Positions 1 to 8,459 of a stretch of 64,000 nucleotides of DNA are shown piece after piece. This stretch comes from Bdellovibrionales bacterium RIFCSPHIGHO2_01_FULL_40_29 (GTDB taxonomy: Bacteria > Bdellovibrionota > Bdellovibrionia > Bdellovibrionales > Bdellovibrionaceae), in the NCBI GenBank assembly GCA_001771815.1, contig MEPU01000006.1, positions 62,001 to 126,000 on the forward strand, given 5' to 3'. Position numbers and translations under genes: made by a program. The notes under the pieces are model-generated. The model searched no databases, was not told the origin of the DNA, and saw only the letters and a list, made by a program, of their open reading frames with translations. The number at the start of each line of letters is the position of its first letter. The stretch's first letter is position 1.

Positions 1-175
1 AAAAATCAAAAATTCTTTGATCATCTGTTGCCACATGGATTTCAGATAAAAGTAAACTGGTTCTAGCGCCCTCGACCACCCATTGTAAAATTTTTTTTCC
101 CCGAAGCTCAGCCAACGGTTTCCCAGGAAATCGAGTCGACGCAAATCGCGCAGGAATTATACCAATTATCTTCAT
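1..175 (-). CDS. kdsB: 3-deoxy-manno-octulosonate cytidylyltransferase (KdsB), N-terminal part only
   Basis: The frame read leftward from an ATG at 175 stays open to the window edge, giving 58 residues. It begins MKIIGIIPARFASTRFPGKP and continues with a VATDDQRI stretch, the N-terminal nucleotide-binding signature of CMP-Kdo synthetase. KdsB activates Kdo with CTP for attachment to lipid A, so the cell makes a Kdo-containing LPS. The start overlaps the engB stop in an ATGA arrangement, so the two are probably cotranscribed and translationally coupled. The rest of the gene lies outside the window. The family call is firm; nothing can be said about the C-terminal half. Confidence 0.88.
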   Translation of the reverse strand, partial: MKIIGIIPARFASTRFPGKPLAELRGKKILQWVVEGARTSLLLSEIHVATDDQRIFDF

Positions 176-747
176 TGAGGCTTAATCCAGGCTTTAAACA
201 TAAACTCCTCAACTTCATCACAACCTTTTCTTGTTTGTGATGAAACAGGGAAAACTTCTTCTAGACGAGATTGCTTTTTAATACGAGCCACTGCTTTTTG
301 AATATCCTGTTTTGAAAATTTATCTGCTTTTGTCAAAACAACAGCGACAGGAATATCGTGAGTCATTACAAACTGTGTGATGGACTCTTCATCCATGGCC
401 CAATCACGAGCCATATCCATTAATAGCACAAGCCCAGCTAACTGCGGTCGTTGTTTCAAATAGTTCTCAATCATCTTACGCCATAATTTTATCTCATCCC
501 CTCCACGAGATGCGAATCCGTACCCTGGCATATCCACTAAGCAATAACTCTCATTCATGTTAAAAAAATTAAGAAGCCGTGTCTTGCCTGGAGTCTGACT
601 GACCTTTGCAACCTTGCCCCCCGCCCATGTGTTTATCAATGATGACTTTCCAGCATTCGACCTGCCCGCGATGGCAATTTCTTTTAACTTGTGAACAGGA
701 AAATCCGAGAATTTAACGGCACTTTTTATAAATGTAACTTTAGGCAT
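172..747 (-). CDS. engB: Ribosome biogenesis GTP-binding protein EngB (YihA/YsxC)
   Basis: A single TRAFAC-class G domain of 191 residues, the usual length for EngB. Visible motifs are G1 GRSNAGKSS near residue 28, G2 TPGKTRLLNFF, G3 DMPGYGFA near residue 73, G4 TKADK near 140, and the G5-like SSQT. The G1 form with Asn-Ala and the TPGKT switch are typical of EngB and unlike Era or Der. Family knowledge: the protein acts in late 50S ribosomal subunit assembly in the cytoplasm. It lies directly upstream of kdsB on the same strand with a 4-bp overlap. No sign of truncation. Confidence 0.95.
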   Translation of the reverse strand: MPKVTFIKSAVKFSDFPVHKLKEIAIAGRSNAGKSSLINTWAGGKVAKVSQTPGKTRLLNFFNMNESYCLVDMPGYGFASRGGDEIKLWRKMIENYLKQRPQLAGLVLLMDMARDWAMDEESITQFVMTHDIPVAVVLTKADKFSKQDIQKAVARIKKQSRLEEVFPVSSQTRKGCDEVEEFMFKAWIKPQ

Positions 748-907
748 GAAAAAATTGTAATCCTTTTTCTGAAAATTCTCAATTCTTAGATCACAAAGCT
801 ATTTTAAGAAAATTAAGCACCAAATCGATTATAAGTCACCGCCGCCGCTCCGAAAGAGTGTCCGATTCTTGAATTAGTGATCCGGCAACACAAACAAGGA
901 GCATTCA

Positions 908-2161
908 ATGGCGCAATTTCAAATCGAACTTATGGATGGCAGCGAACAAAAATGGGAAATCTCAGACTACATAAATATTGGAAAAGATAATACTTGTGGA
1001 GTTCAAATATTTGATCCCCATGCCAATGACCGACATGCTCGCTTAGAAAATCGCGATGGTGTTATTCTTCTTAAAGACCTCCGTTCGACAAGTGGAACTT
1101 TCGTCAATGGAGCCCAAATTCTAGAAGCTATTCTCAAAGATGGCGATCTTATTTCTATTGGACAATCTGATTTTGTGATTCATGATTCCAAAATTGTAAA
1201 AAAAGATTTTTCACTCACAAGCAAGTGCGATCACTGGAATCAGCAACTCGAAACACTCAACTCGGTTGGTCAATCAAAATATCCCGTGCTGCTTCTAGGC
1301 CCCTCGGGAACAGGAAAAGATGTCATTGCTCATGCTTTACATGATGTCAGTCCATTTTCCGAAGCCCCTTTTGTAAGTGTTAACTGTTCTGCTTTAACAG
1401 AAACTCTTGTTGAAAGCGAATTGTTTGGACATATCAAAGGAAGCTTCACTGGCGCCATTGCTGATCGCAAAGGTGCCTTTGAATCGGCTCGTGGCGGAAC
1501 ACTTTTTTTGGATGAAATCGGAGATTTAACTTATGGCCTGCAAGCCAAACTACTTCGCGCTCTTGAAAATAACGAAATTCGTCCTGTTGGAAGTGATCGT
1601 TCTGTAAAAACTGATGTTCGTATTATTGCAGCAACACATCAAAACCTTTACCATAAAATTCGCGAAGGAAGCTTTCGCTCGGACTTATTTTATCGTTTGA
1701 ATGTTATCACTGTCGAGACTCCTGCTTTAAAAGAACGACTTGAAGACTTTGATGAACTGCTTTACTCATTTGCTCGGCAAATGAAAGTTCGCTTCTCTTT
1801 CAATGCAATACAGGCTTTAAAAAAACATGATTGGCCAGGAAATATTCGTGAGTTACGCAATGTTGTCGCCAGAGCTTCGGCACTCTTTCCTAAAAAGTAT
1901 ATTGAAGAAAATCATATTGATATTCTACTCAACAAAAAAGAACGTCTTGCGCATCTACCAACTGGAGTTAACTACGCGTCGACTACTGATGCAAATCAGA
2001 TGTCCGTCATCAAAGAAATTGAGAAGCAAATGATTCTTAAGCGGCTTGCGGCAAATAATGGAAATCAAAAACGAACGGCTCTTGATTTGGGCATGCCAAA
2101 ATCAACATTGCATGATCGGATTCGAACATACAGCATTGACTTAGAACAATTCCGCGCCTGA
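908..2161 (+). CDS. FHA-domain sigma-54-dependent transcriptional activator
   Basis: Of 417 residues, the first ~90 form an FHA phosphothreonine-binding domain (DRHARLENRDG; STSGTFVNG) in place of the usual receiver. The central AAA+ domain has Walker A GPSGTGKD near residue 135, the sigma-54 contact loop as GSFTGA near 178, Walker B GGTLFLDEIG, and the WPGNIRELRN segment. A Fis-type helix-turn-helix ends the protein (~370-410). AAGGAG sits before the ATG. Family knowledge: such proteins remodel sigma-54 polymerase at enhancer sites, with FHA probably coupling them to Ser/Thr kinase signalling. The loop carries Ser where most activators have Ala. Target genes cannot be told from the window. 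It converges on the FliL-like gene 6 bp away. Confidence 0.93.
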   Translation: MAQFQIELMDGSEQKWEISDYINIGKDNTCGVQIFDPHANDRHARLENRDGVILLKDLRSTSGTFVNGAQILEAILKDGDLISIGQSDFVIHDSKIVKKDFSLTSKCDHWNQQLETLNSVGQSKYPVLLLGPSGTGKDVIAHALHDVSPFSEAPFVSVNCSALTETLVESELFGHIKGSFTGAIADRKGAFESARGGTLFLDEIGDLTYGLQAKLLRALENNEIRPVGSDRSVKTDVRIIAATHQNLYHKIREGSFRSDLFYRLNVITVETPALKERLEDFDELLYSFARQMKVRFSFNAIQALKKHDWPGNIRELRNVVARASALFPKKYIEENHIDILLNKKERLAHLPTGVNYASTTDANQMSVIKEIEKQMILKRLAANNGNQKRTALDLGMPKSTLHDRIRTYSIDLEQFRA

Positions 2162-2167
2162 TTTTAA

Positions 2168-2983
2168 TCATGGCTTAATAATAAATGATTTTAGCATAGC
2201 ACGGCGAACTTGGCCCTGAGTCAGGTTCGCATTAAGAGACATTTGAAATTTTTGAAGTAAACTTTTTTTCCCCTCAACTGAAACTAAATCATCATAGGTA
2301 AAATCTTCGGCTTGACGCAAAAGTATGTCCTTAAACTCAGCCTCACGATCCTTAATTTCAATAATGGCCTCAGCAGACATTCCTTCGACATTGATTTCAA
2401 TCGCCAACATAGGGTTCGGTCCCGAACTTTCAGAAGATTTCAGATTCACGAACATTTTCGACATCGTCATTAAATTCTTTGCAAATCGAGGGTTATCATA
2501 AAATAATTCCACTTCACTCATGGGATTATAAGAATGCACAGGCAAATCCCATTCAGCGTATGAACGTAAAAATAAGCCTTGGCTCAGAAAGCGATCTGAA
2601 AATCTCACTCCAAAAAAAATAATCCCTAGAGCGACAACAATAAGACCCCAGAAAATAACGAATTTTTTAGGGTCATGATTCACTTGAAATAAATTTTGCA
2701 GATGAAATCTAAGATTGAAGCGTCGAGTTGAATTTTTATTAACTGTTCCCACGGTATCAATGACATTCACCACATCATCAAGAATCGATAGATTCACTGC
2801 CGCAGCATCAATTTTAATATGACTAATTTGTTCCAAAAACTCAGGATCTTCTTCGGTCAACAATTGATCGATATCATCCAATGCTTTTTGACTATCAATT
2901 TCTTCTGCACCGGGCTCAGCTAAAAAATTGACGGTCTCACCATCTTCAACCTGGTCCTGATCTTTTTCATCTATTTCGCTCAT
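2168..2983 (-). CDS. FliL-like single-pass membrane protein with acidic cytoplasmic N-terminus
   Basis: About 271 residues from ATG 2983; a TTG at 3013 would add 10. An acidic N-terminal region of roughly 110 residues precedes a single membrane segment (FWGLIVVALGIIFFGVRF), then a periplasmic domain. The last 80 residues follow the FliL pattern: DREAEFKDILLRQ, a Tyr-Asp-Asp-Leu step, EGKKSLLQ, then GQVRRAMLKSFIIKP. FliL associates with the flagellar stator. No flagellar gene is visible nearby, so it may be a stray FliL paralogue, perhaps for another motor. The fold call rests on motif resemblance alone; the long acidic N-terminus is not typical of FliL. Confidence 0.6.
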   Translation of the reverse strand: MSEIDEKDQDQVEDGETVNFLAEPGAEEIDSQKALDDIDQLLTEEDPEFLEQISHIKIDAAAVNLSILDDVVNVIDTVGTVNKNSTRRFNLRFHLQNLFQVNHDPKKFVIFWGLIVVALGIIFFGVRFSDRFLSQGLFLRSYAEWDLPVHSYNPMSEVELFYDNPRFAKNLMTMSKMFVNLKSSESSGPNPMLAIEINVEGMSAEAIIEIKDREAEFKDILLRQAEDFTYDDLVSVEGKKSLLQKFQMSLNANLTQGQVRRAMLKSFIIKP

Positions 2984-3088
2984 TTCTTCTATAGTAATCA
3001 GGGATTCTTGCAAAAGCTAGTAATGGTCCTAGCCTATGGTCGATGAGTCTCATGCAATACGTCTAAAAATGTTTTATAATTAAAAGGC

Positions 3089-3754
3089 ATGATTAATTTA
3101 ATACACAAAGTAATTTGTAGCCTTTCTATAATCGGGATCCTGAGCCTTCAGTTTTCTTGTGCAAACCATTCGATTAAAACTGTTCATGGTGACCCAGTAG
3201 TCGAATCTCCGATCCCTGTTGCTGACGTTGAAAAAATTGATACTCAACTAACAGATGCTGAACTTCAAAAATACGCATATGAAATCGGATTGGATCCTCT
3301 TAAAGACTTAACTGCTGATGAGCTCACAGCCATCAATAAACGAAAAAAAGTTCGCAACTTAGAACGCACACTTGATTCTCAAAAAGAACGGTTTAGCTAT
3401 TCAAAAGTACTTCCTTGGTTGCAAACAGATGATGAAAAAATTGATTACCTTTCGATTCCTAGCATTGAAGGTCGTCACGCCTGGGTAAATAAAAATAAAA
3501 TTTGGCAGCGAGCGCAGAATCTAAAAAACTTCACTGACATTATGGAGAACTTAGATATTGCTGCAGGCATGCCAGCAGATTATGTGCGAAAGGCCTGGGG
3601 CGAACCGGAATCTGTCGAATTCAGCGGAAATCCAATCTACAAAAATGAACGTTGGAAATACTTAAAGCAAGTATCTACACCAAATGGGTACCGTCAAGAA
3701 AAACGCTTTGTTTACTTCGAAGGTGGTCGCGTGGTCGGATGGGAGACCGAATGA
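3089..3754 (+). CDS. Putative outer-membrane lipoprotein with BamE/SmpA-like C-terminal domain
   Basis: 221 residues with a lipoprotein signal peptide: charged start, hydrophobic core, lipobox LQFSC with Cys near residue 24. The last 70 residues have the BamE/OmlA pattern: a GMPADYVRKAWGEPESV stretch, then ERWKY, then a strand and GGRVVGWETE. BamE folds are used in envelope assembly factors, but this protein is longer than BamE and its middle is unassigned. The stop overlaps the next gene in an ATGA arrangement, so it is probably made together with the outer-membrane protein that follows. Function beyond envelope localisation is inferred. Confidence 0.6.
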   Translation: MINLIHKVICSLSIIGILSLQFSCANHSIKTVHGDPVVESPIPVADVEKIDTQLTDAELQKYAYEIGLDPLKDLTADELTAINKRKKVRNLERTLDSQKERFSYSKVLPWLQTDDEKIDYLSIPSIEGRHAWVNKNKIWQRAQNLKNFTDIMENLDIAAGMPADYVRKAWGEPESVEFSGNPIYKNERWKYLKQVSTPNGYRQEKRFVYFEGGRVVGWETE

Positions 3755-4560
3755 TAAAACAATTTATAGCGCTCACGATTATACTTGGATTAAGTTATCT
3801 TGCCGAAGCAGGTACTGTCACCCAAACCAAGGGCACATCGGCGATCATCGAACTCTCGGATGATGAGATTCAAAACTTGTCTCCCTACACAGGTCAGAAT
3901 ATTCAAATCTCTTTTAATGGCCAGCAGGTTGATGCCACTGTCAGAAAAATTTCGAAAAGAAAAATTTTAGTCAGCACAAGCAAAGTTCTTTCAAAGCAGA
4001 AAAATGTTGAAGTTCTTGCTGGTGGTCCTGGAGTCAGCATATCAAAAAAATCAAGCTACAGCGATAAATCCAAAGCATCGGTTTCGAGTAAAAATTGGAC
4101 ACTTGGAGCGAATGTTAAGTATGTTCTGATGGGAAAAGAAAAACGAACAATCAGCTCTGTCGCCATCGACATTGTTTACAGTGGTTTTGATCTGTCAGGA
4201 ATCGGTTTTTACTATTGGGGATCATTTGGCGTTGGCGTCGAGGGCGAGTACGCTATGCTCCAAGGCAAAGATACAACTGCTTCGCACACAATATCTCAAA
4301 TGCAGATGAGTATCCTAGGTGAATATAAAATAAGTACTATTTCCTTTGGTGCACTCTTCACCATTGCCTCAAACTATAAATCATCAGATGGTGTTGGAAA
4401 TGAACTCTCGGTGAATGGAATGGGTTATGGAATTTTTGCAACATACTCTGTGACACCACAAGTTCGTTTAATTTTCGATTATCGAATGGCAAATTACAAA
4501 CTTGATCCGGCCACAATTGAAATCAGCGACATGCGTATTGGTGCAGGATACTACTTTTAG
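3751..4560 (+). CDS. Secreted protein with predicted outer-membrane beta-barrel C-terminus
   Basis: The start is placed at ATG 3751, which overlaps the upstream stop by 4 bp and begins directly with a signal peptide (MIKQFIALTIILGLSYLAEA). An earlier in-frame start would bury that signal. The 269-residue product has a small N-terminal domain (~25-110), a Ser/Lys-rich linker, then a C-terminal half of alternating hydrophobic/aromatic strands ending in MRIGAGYYF, a C-terminal aromatic typical of barrel proteins. No named family recognised. Probably cotranscribed with the BamE-like lipoprotein. It converges on polA with only 9 bp between. Confidence 0.6.
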   Translation: MIKQFIALTIILGLSYLAEAGTVTQTKGTSAIIELSDDEIQNLSPYTGQNIQISFNGQQVDATVRKISKRKILVSTSKVLSKQKNVEVLAGGPGVSISKKSSYSDKSKASVSSKNWTLGANVKYVLMGKEKRTISSVAIDIVYSGFDLSGIGFYYWGSFGVGVEGEYAMLQGKDTTASHTISQMQMSILGEYKISTISFGALFTIASNYKSSDGVGNELSVNGMGYGIFATYSVTPQVRLIFDYRMANYKLDPATIEISDMRIGAGYYF

Positions 4561-4569
4561 TTGTTTTTT

Positions 4570-7161
4570 TTAATGAGCTTCATCCCAATTGTCGCCTATT
4601 GCAAAATTTACCTTAAGCGGAACTTTTAACTTCGCCACATTTTCCATGATTCTTTTGATAACCGGAGCTTGAGTCTGAATATTCTCATGTGAACCTTCAA
4701 AAATAAGTTCATCGTGCACCTGCAACAACATCGTGACACGCTCGCTGCTCAACTTATCTTGAGAAATTTCTATCATTGCCATTTTAACTAAATCGCTTGC
4801 TGTCCCCTGAATTGGCGCATTGATTGCCGCACGTTCTCCAAATTTTTTAAGCATTCCATTCGAAGAATCCAATTCAGGAATATATCTTCGTCTACCAAAC
4901 AAAGTTTCAACATACTTTTGTTCATGAGCCTTCTGTACAGTTGTTTCAATATAATTCTTGATACCAGAAAATTTCGTGAAATAGCGTTCAATAATCTCCG
5001 AAGATTGCTTGCGCGGTATTCCTAATGTTTCCGCCAATCCATAGGCCCCCTGCCCATAGGCAATACCAAAATTAACAGCCTTTGCAATTCTCCGCTGCTC
5101 TTTTGTTACTTGATCAACAGCAACCGAAAAAACTTCAGCAGCTGTTGCCGCATGAATATCCAAGTCATTCTGAAAAGCACTAATTAATCCGGGATCTTCA
5201 GAAATATGAGCCAAGACCCTCAACTCAATCTGCGAATAATCAACAGAAAGTAACTTCATTCCTGGAGCAGCAATAAAGCTTTTGCGTACGCGTTGGCCAC
5301 GCTCTGTTTTTATGGGGATATTCTGAATATTTGGATTCGTACTCGAGAGTCGACCTGTCGTCGTTAACGCCTGATTAAAACTCGTATGAACACGATTACT
5401 CTGATCCACTGCCGCAGGTAATGCATCCACGTAGGTTGATTTCAACTTGGCGAGCTCACGATAATTTATAATTTCTTTCCCGATGGGATGCTCAAGACCT
5501 TCAAGCACATCATTATCAGTCGAATATCCTGTTTTGGTTTTTTTTTGAGCCTCTAGACCCATTTTTTCAAACAGAATAACGCCTAACTGCTTGGGTGAAG
5601 CAATATTAAAACTTTCCCCGGCCAGCTCATAAATTTTAGACTCTTGCACAGCCAGTTCATCTGCAAGCTGCTGAGAATAGGATTTCAACCCATCAATATC
5701 GATCGTGATGCCTTTCAACTCCATTGCAAAAAGAATTGGAATTAATGGTTTTTCTAGACGTTTATAAATAATAAATAACTGCTTCTCTTCGAGTTGTTTC
5801 TGAACAGCATCATTTAAAAGCATACACGTTTCATAAAACTTCACTGGGGTAAGCTCCGCTGGCAACTCTTCATTTAAGAAGAATGAGGCCAACTTCCGGA
5901 TACTTGAACTATCCGCCGCACGAATAACATATGCACCAAGCATCAAGTCCCAGTCGATTTGTGTCTGCAACTGCACCAATTCACTTTGGTTCACTTTAAA
6001 TCCAATTTCATGCCAAACATTTTTCAAATTAAATCCAGACCAATTAGCCCGAGAAAAATCCAGACGACAGTTTGATTTTTCAGTGACATATAACAAATGA
6101 GAAAATCCTAAAGCGATTTTTTCATTCATTTCGAAAATAAAAAATCGTTCTTTTTCATTTATTCTCAGTTGTATTTCCTCTGTATTCCATAGCTTCGGCT
6201 CAATGATTGGAACTAAGCTTGTTTCTTTTTCAATCACTCCTACAACTTCCGCTCCAGAGCTTACTGTTTCTATAATCGTTGTTGCCATTGGAATAGTTGG
6301 TTTTGCTGGAGCATCTAAAATTGATTTCTCAAAAGTTTTAAAATTCAATTCTTGTAAAAAAGCGCGCAACTCATCCCGCTTCATTTCCTTCAACTTGAAA
6401 TCATCAAGTGTTTTATTCAATGGAACATCGCAAACGATCGTTACCAGTTTTTTTGAAAGAAATGCATTTTTTTCTGAGGCGACAAGTTTTTGCTTTATTG
6501 AAGCACTTTCAATTTTATCTAAATTCTTATAAATTCCATCGACCGAACCAAATTGTTCAATCAATTTAATAGCTCCCTTTGGTCCGATACCACCAACTCC
6601 AGGGATATTATCACTGGTATCTCCAGTGATTGCCAAATAATCAAGAAACTGTTCTGGGAAAACACCATGTTTTTCTTTAACCAATTGCGGTGTGAAAACA
6701 ATATCTTTCATCGTATCATAAAGAAATACGTGATCGCTAATAAGTTGGCAAAAATCTTTATCACCACTGACAATATAGGATTCGTAATCTTCTCTTTCAG
6801 CCATTTTTGCAATTGTTCCAATAAGATCATCCGCTTCAAATGTTGGAACTTCTAAATCACAAATTCCAAATAAATTTGCGACTTGTTTAAGATAGGGCAT
6901 TTGAACTTGCAAATCGTCTGGCATGCTGGATCGATTGGCTTTGTATTCTGTGTAGAGATCTTTACGAAAAGAAGGCTCTTTGCGGTCATAACAAAAAACC
7001 ATGTGATCCGGATTTTTATCTTTGATTAACTTGACGATCATAGAGATGAAACCATAGACGGCGTTAACAGGAACGCCCTTGGTTGATGTGAGCGGGCGAA
7101 CAGCATAAAATGCACGAAAGAACATCGAACTCACGTCGATGATATATATTCTTTTTTTCAT
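4570..7161 (-). CDS. polA: DNA polymerase I
   Basis: 863 residues. The N-terminal 5' nuclease (~1-285) shows FFRAFYAV, YKANR, EADDLIGT, SGDKDFCQL and the helix-hairpin-helix region TSDNIPGVGGIGPKGA. The C-terminal family A polymerase domain has motif A DYSQIELRVLAH, motif B RRIAKAVNFGIAYGQGA and motif C LQVHDELIFE. The middle domain, corresponding to the 3'-5' exonuclease, shows no Asp-x-Glu metal-binding pair: the expected strand reads FFIFEMNEKIALGFS. It is therefore probably proofreading-deficient, as in Taq polymerase. Role: Okazaki fragment processing and repair synthesis. A 70-residue ORF lies 9 bp upstream on the same strand. Confidence 0.97.
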   Translation of the reverse strand: MKKRIYIIDVSSMFFRAFYAVRPLTSTKGVPVNAVYGFISMIVKLIKDKNPDHMVFCYDRKEPSFRKDLYTEYKANRSSMPDDLQVQMPYLKQVANLFGICDLEVPTFEADDLIGTIAKMAEREDYESYIVSGDKDFCQLISDHVFLYDTMKDIVFTPQLVKEKHGVFPEQFLDYLAITGDTSDNIPGVGGIGPKGAIKLIEQFGSVDGIYKNLDKIESASIKQKLVASEKNAFLSKKLVTIVCDVPLNKTLDDFKLKEMKRDELRAFLQELNFKTFEKSILDAPAKPTIPMATTIIETVSSGAEVVGVIEKETSLVPIIEPKLWNTEEIQLRINEKERFFIFEMNEKIALGFSHLLYVTEKSNCRLDFSRANWSGFNLKNVWHEIGFKVNQSELVQLQTQIDWDLMLGAYVIRAADSSSIRKLASFFLNEELPAELTPVKFYETCMLLNDAVQKQLEEKQLFIIYKRLEKPLIPILFAMELKGITIDIDGLKSYSQQLADELAVQESKIYELAGESFNIASPKQLGVILFEKMGLEAQKKTKTGYSTDNDVLEGLEHPIGKEIINYRELAKLKSTYVDALPAAVDQSNRVHTSFNQALTTTGRLSSTNPNIQNIPIKTERGQRVRKSFIAAPGMKLLSVDYSQIELRVLAHISEDPGLISAFQNDLDIHAATAAEVFSVAVDQVTKEQRRIAKAVNFGIAYGQGAYGLAETLGIPRKQSSEIIERYFTKFSGIKNYIETTVQKAHEQKYVETLFGRRRYIPELDSSNGMLKKFGERAAINAPIQGTASDLVKMAMIEISQDKLSSERVTMLLQVHDELIFEGSHENIQTQAPVIKRIMENVAKLKVPLKVNFAIGDNWDEAH

Positions 7162-7170
7162 GGGCTGAGA

Positions 7171-7383
7171 CTACTCGTTCGAATGAAATTTGTCGACTTG
7201 ATCTAAAGAATTTAGCTCTAGCCATTTCTCCGCTAAGGCATCTAATTTTATTTCATGTGAGTAATTATCGAGCTGTGCATTTAGAATCTGTATATCAACT
7301 TGCCCAAGTTCAATTCGACGACGTAATTCCTGACGTGATAGACCTAAACAAAGACGAGCATGATTGAATTGATTCATATCCAT
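7171..7383 (-). CDS. Small hypothetical protein upstream of polA
   Basis: A 70-residue ORF ending 9 bp before the polA start on the same strand, which suggests cotranscription. It is charged and predicted helical (LSRQELRRRIELGQVDIQILNAQLDNYS), with no signal peptide or membrane segment. A second in-frame ATG lies two codons in. No clear Shine-Dalgarno is visible for either start. Not recognised. The helical, heptad-like content suggests a short coiled coil. It could be spurious, but its placement and ordinary composition favour a real gene. Confidence 0.45.
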   Translation of the reverse strand: MDMNQFNHARLCLGLSRQELRRRIELGQVDIQILNAQLDNYSHEIKLDALAEKWLELNSLDQVDKFHSNE

Positions 7384-7520
7384 AGTGTCTAATTAGAGCT
7401 TTTGCTCTATGTTTTGTCAAAACTAAACTCATAAAATAAATCACTCCTAACTTTATAAATACCACCTAATTTCAATATGTTATGGAATCGCGCTGTGCGA
7501 TGCAAAAAGTGAGCTGGTAC

Positions 7521-7832
7521 CTATTCGGAGAAGACGAAGACTAGGTCGTTTTCGCTGACCATGTCTTGGCGGTCGCGGGCTTGGCGTTCGATGTAGGAGG
7601 GATCTTTTGCTTGCTTGATTTGAAGATCTAGTAGGGTGGCTTGATTTTGTGTGGCTTTAATTTGCTCCAGGATTGTGGCTTCATCTCGTCGCAACCCCCA
7701 AACGCGCCAAAGAGTTCCATTTACAAATAATGTCAGCACAAAAATAACTGCGCAAATCAGAGCGACTTTGAATGGCTTATTCAACAGTTGCCGTAATTTA
7801 AAACCTAATTTACGAATATCATTCATACTCAT
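7521..7832 (-). CDS. ftsB: Septum formation initiator FtsB/DivIC-like protein
   Basis: 103 residues with a short basic cytoplasmic N-terminus, one membrane helix (VALICAVIFVLTLFVNGTLW), a periplasmic coiled coil (EATILEQIKATQNQATLLDLQIK) and a C-terminal segment (DPSYIERQARDRQDMV). This is the layout of FtsB/DivIC, including the conserved 'DPxYIExxAR' feature. Family knowledge: FtsB with FtsL and FtsQ relays signals to septal peptidoglycan synthesis. In many proteobacteria ftsB lies just downstream of eno; here eno is about 0.6 kb away but separated by an opposite-strand Gre-like gene. The protein contains two Met codons at its start; the first is used here. Confidence 0.85.
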   Translation of the reverse strand: MSMNDIRKLGFKLRQLLNKPFKVALICAVIFVLTLFVNGTLWRVWGLRRDEATILEQIKATQNQATLLDLQIKQAKDPSYIERQARDRQDMVSENDLVFVFSE

Positions 7833-7988
7833 CTTTTCTCTTTCACTTCTCCAGTCTAATTTTTGACGAATTTAATGACAAAATAAACCCAACGAACTCA
7901 GTACAACTTAGCCTTTGATCGAGATAAACTAATTCTTTACACCCAGTTCACTGTTGCTTGTGTACCAAATTTTCTGATTAAATATGCC

Positions 7989-8459
7989 GTGGATAAAAAC
8001 CAAGTTCTTCAAACCTTACTGGCCCAACTTCATGAAGACTTTAAAATATTAAAACAAGCCGCCCTAGCTACCTATGAAGACGCCACACATGAAGAAACGA
8101 AACCTGAAAACAAGTACGATACACGCGCCCTCGAAGCCTCCTATCTTGCGGGAGCTCAGGCTCAGCGAGTTTCAGACACATCTGAGCTTATTTTATTTTG
8201 TCAAAATTTACGTATTCGACCCCAAGAAAAAGTCGCTGTTGGCGCTTTAGTGACTGTTGAAACGACTGGAAAAAAGAATTACTTCTTTTTTCTTCCCAAA
8301 GGCGGTGGGATTACAATCCAAGATGGTACTGAACAAATTCAAGTGATGACACCATCAAGCCCTCTTGGAAAAGCCCTACTTGGTCTTTCCCAAGGTGATA
8401 CTGCAGAAATCACTATGTCAGGACAAAAAAAAGTTTACGAAATTCTTGCCGTTATCTAA
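7989..8459 (+). CDS. GreA/GreB-like transcription elongation factor family protein
   Basis: 156 residues from a GTG start at 7989; the overlapping ATG at 7983 is out of frame. The N-terminal half is helical and carries an [16 protein letters not shown] block known from a Gre-related family. The C-terminal half resembles the GreA FKBP-like domain, with [18 protein letters not shown] the clearest match. Family knowledge: Gre factors insert an acidic coiled-coil tip into the RNA polymerase secondary channel. This shorter subfamily is poorly characterised, so cleavage activity is not certain. The 3' end overlaps the convergent eno stop by 8 bp. Confidence 0.7.
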   Translation: MDKNQVLQTLLAQLHEDFKILKQAALATYEDATHEETKPENKYDTRALEASYLAGAQAQRVSDTSELILFCQNLRIRPQEKVAVGALVTVETTGKKNYFFFLPKGGGITIQDGTEQIQVMTPSSPLGKALLGLSQGDTAEITMSGQKKVYEILAVI

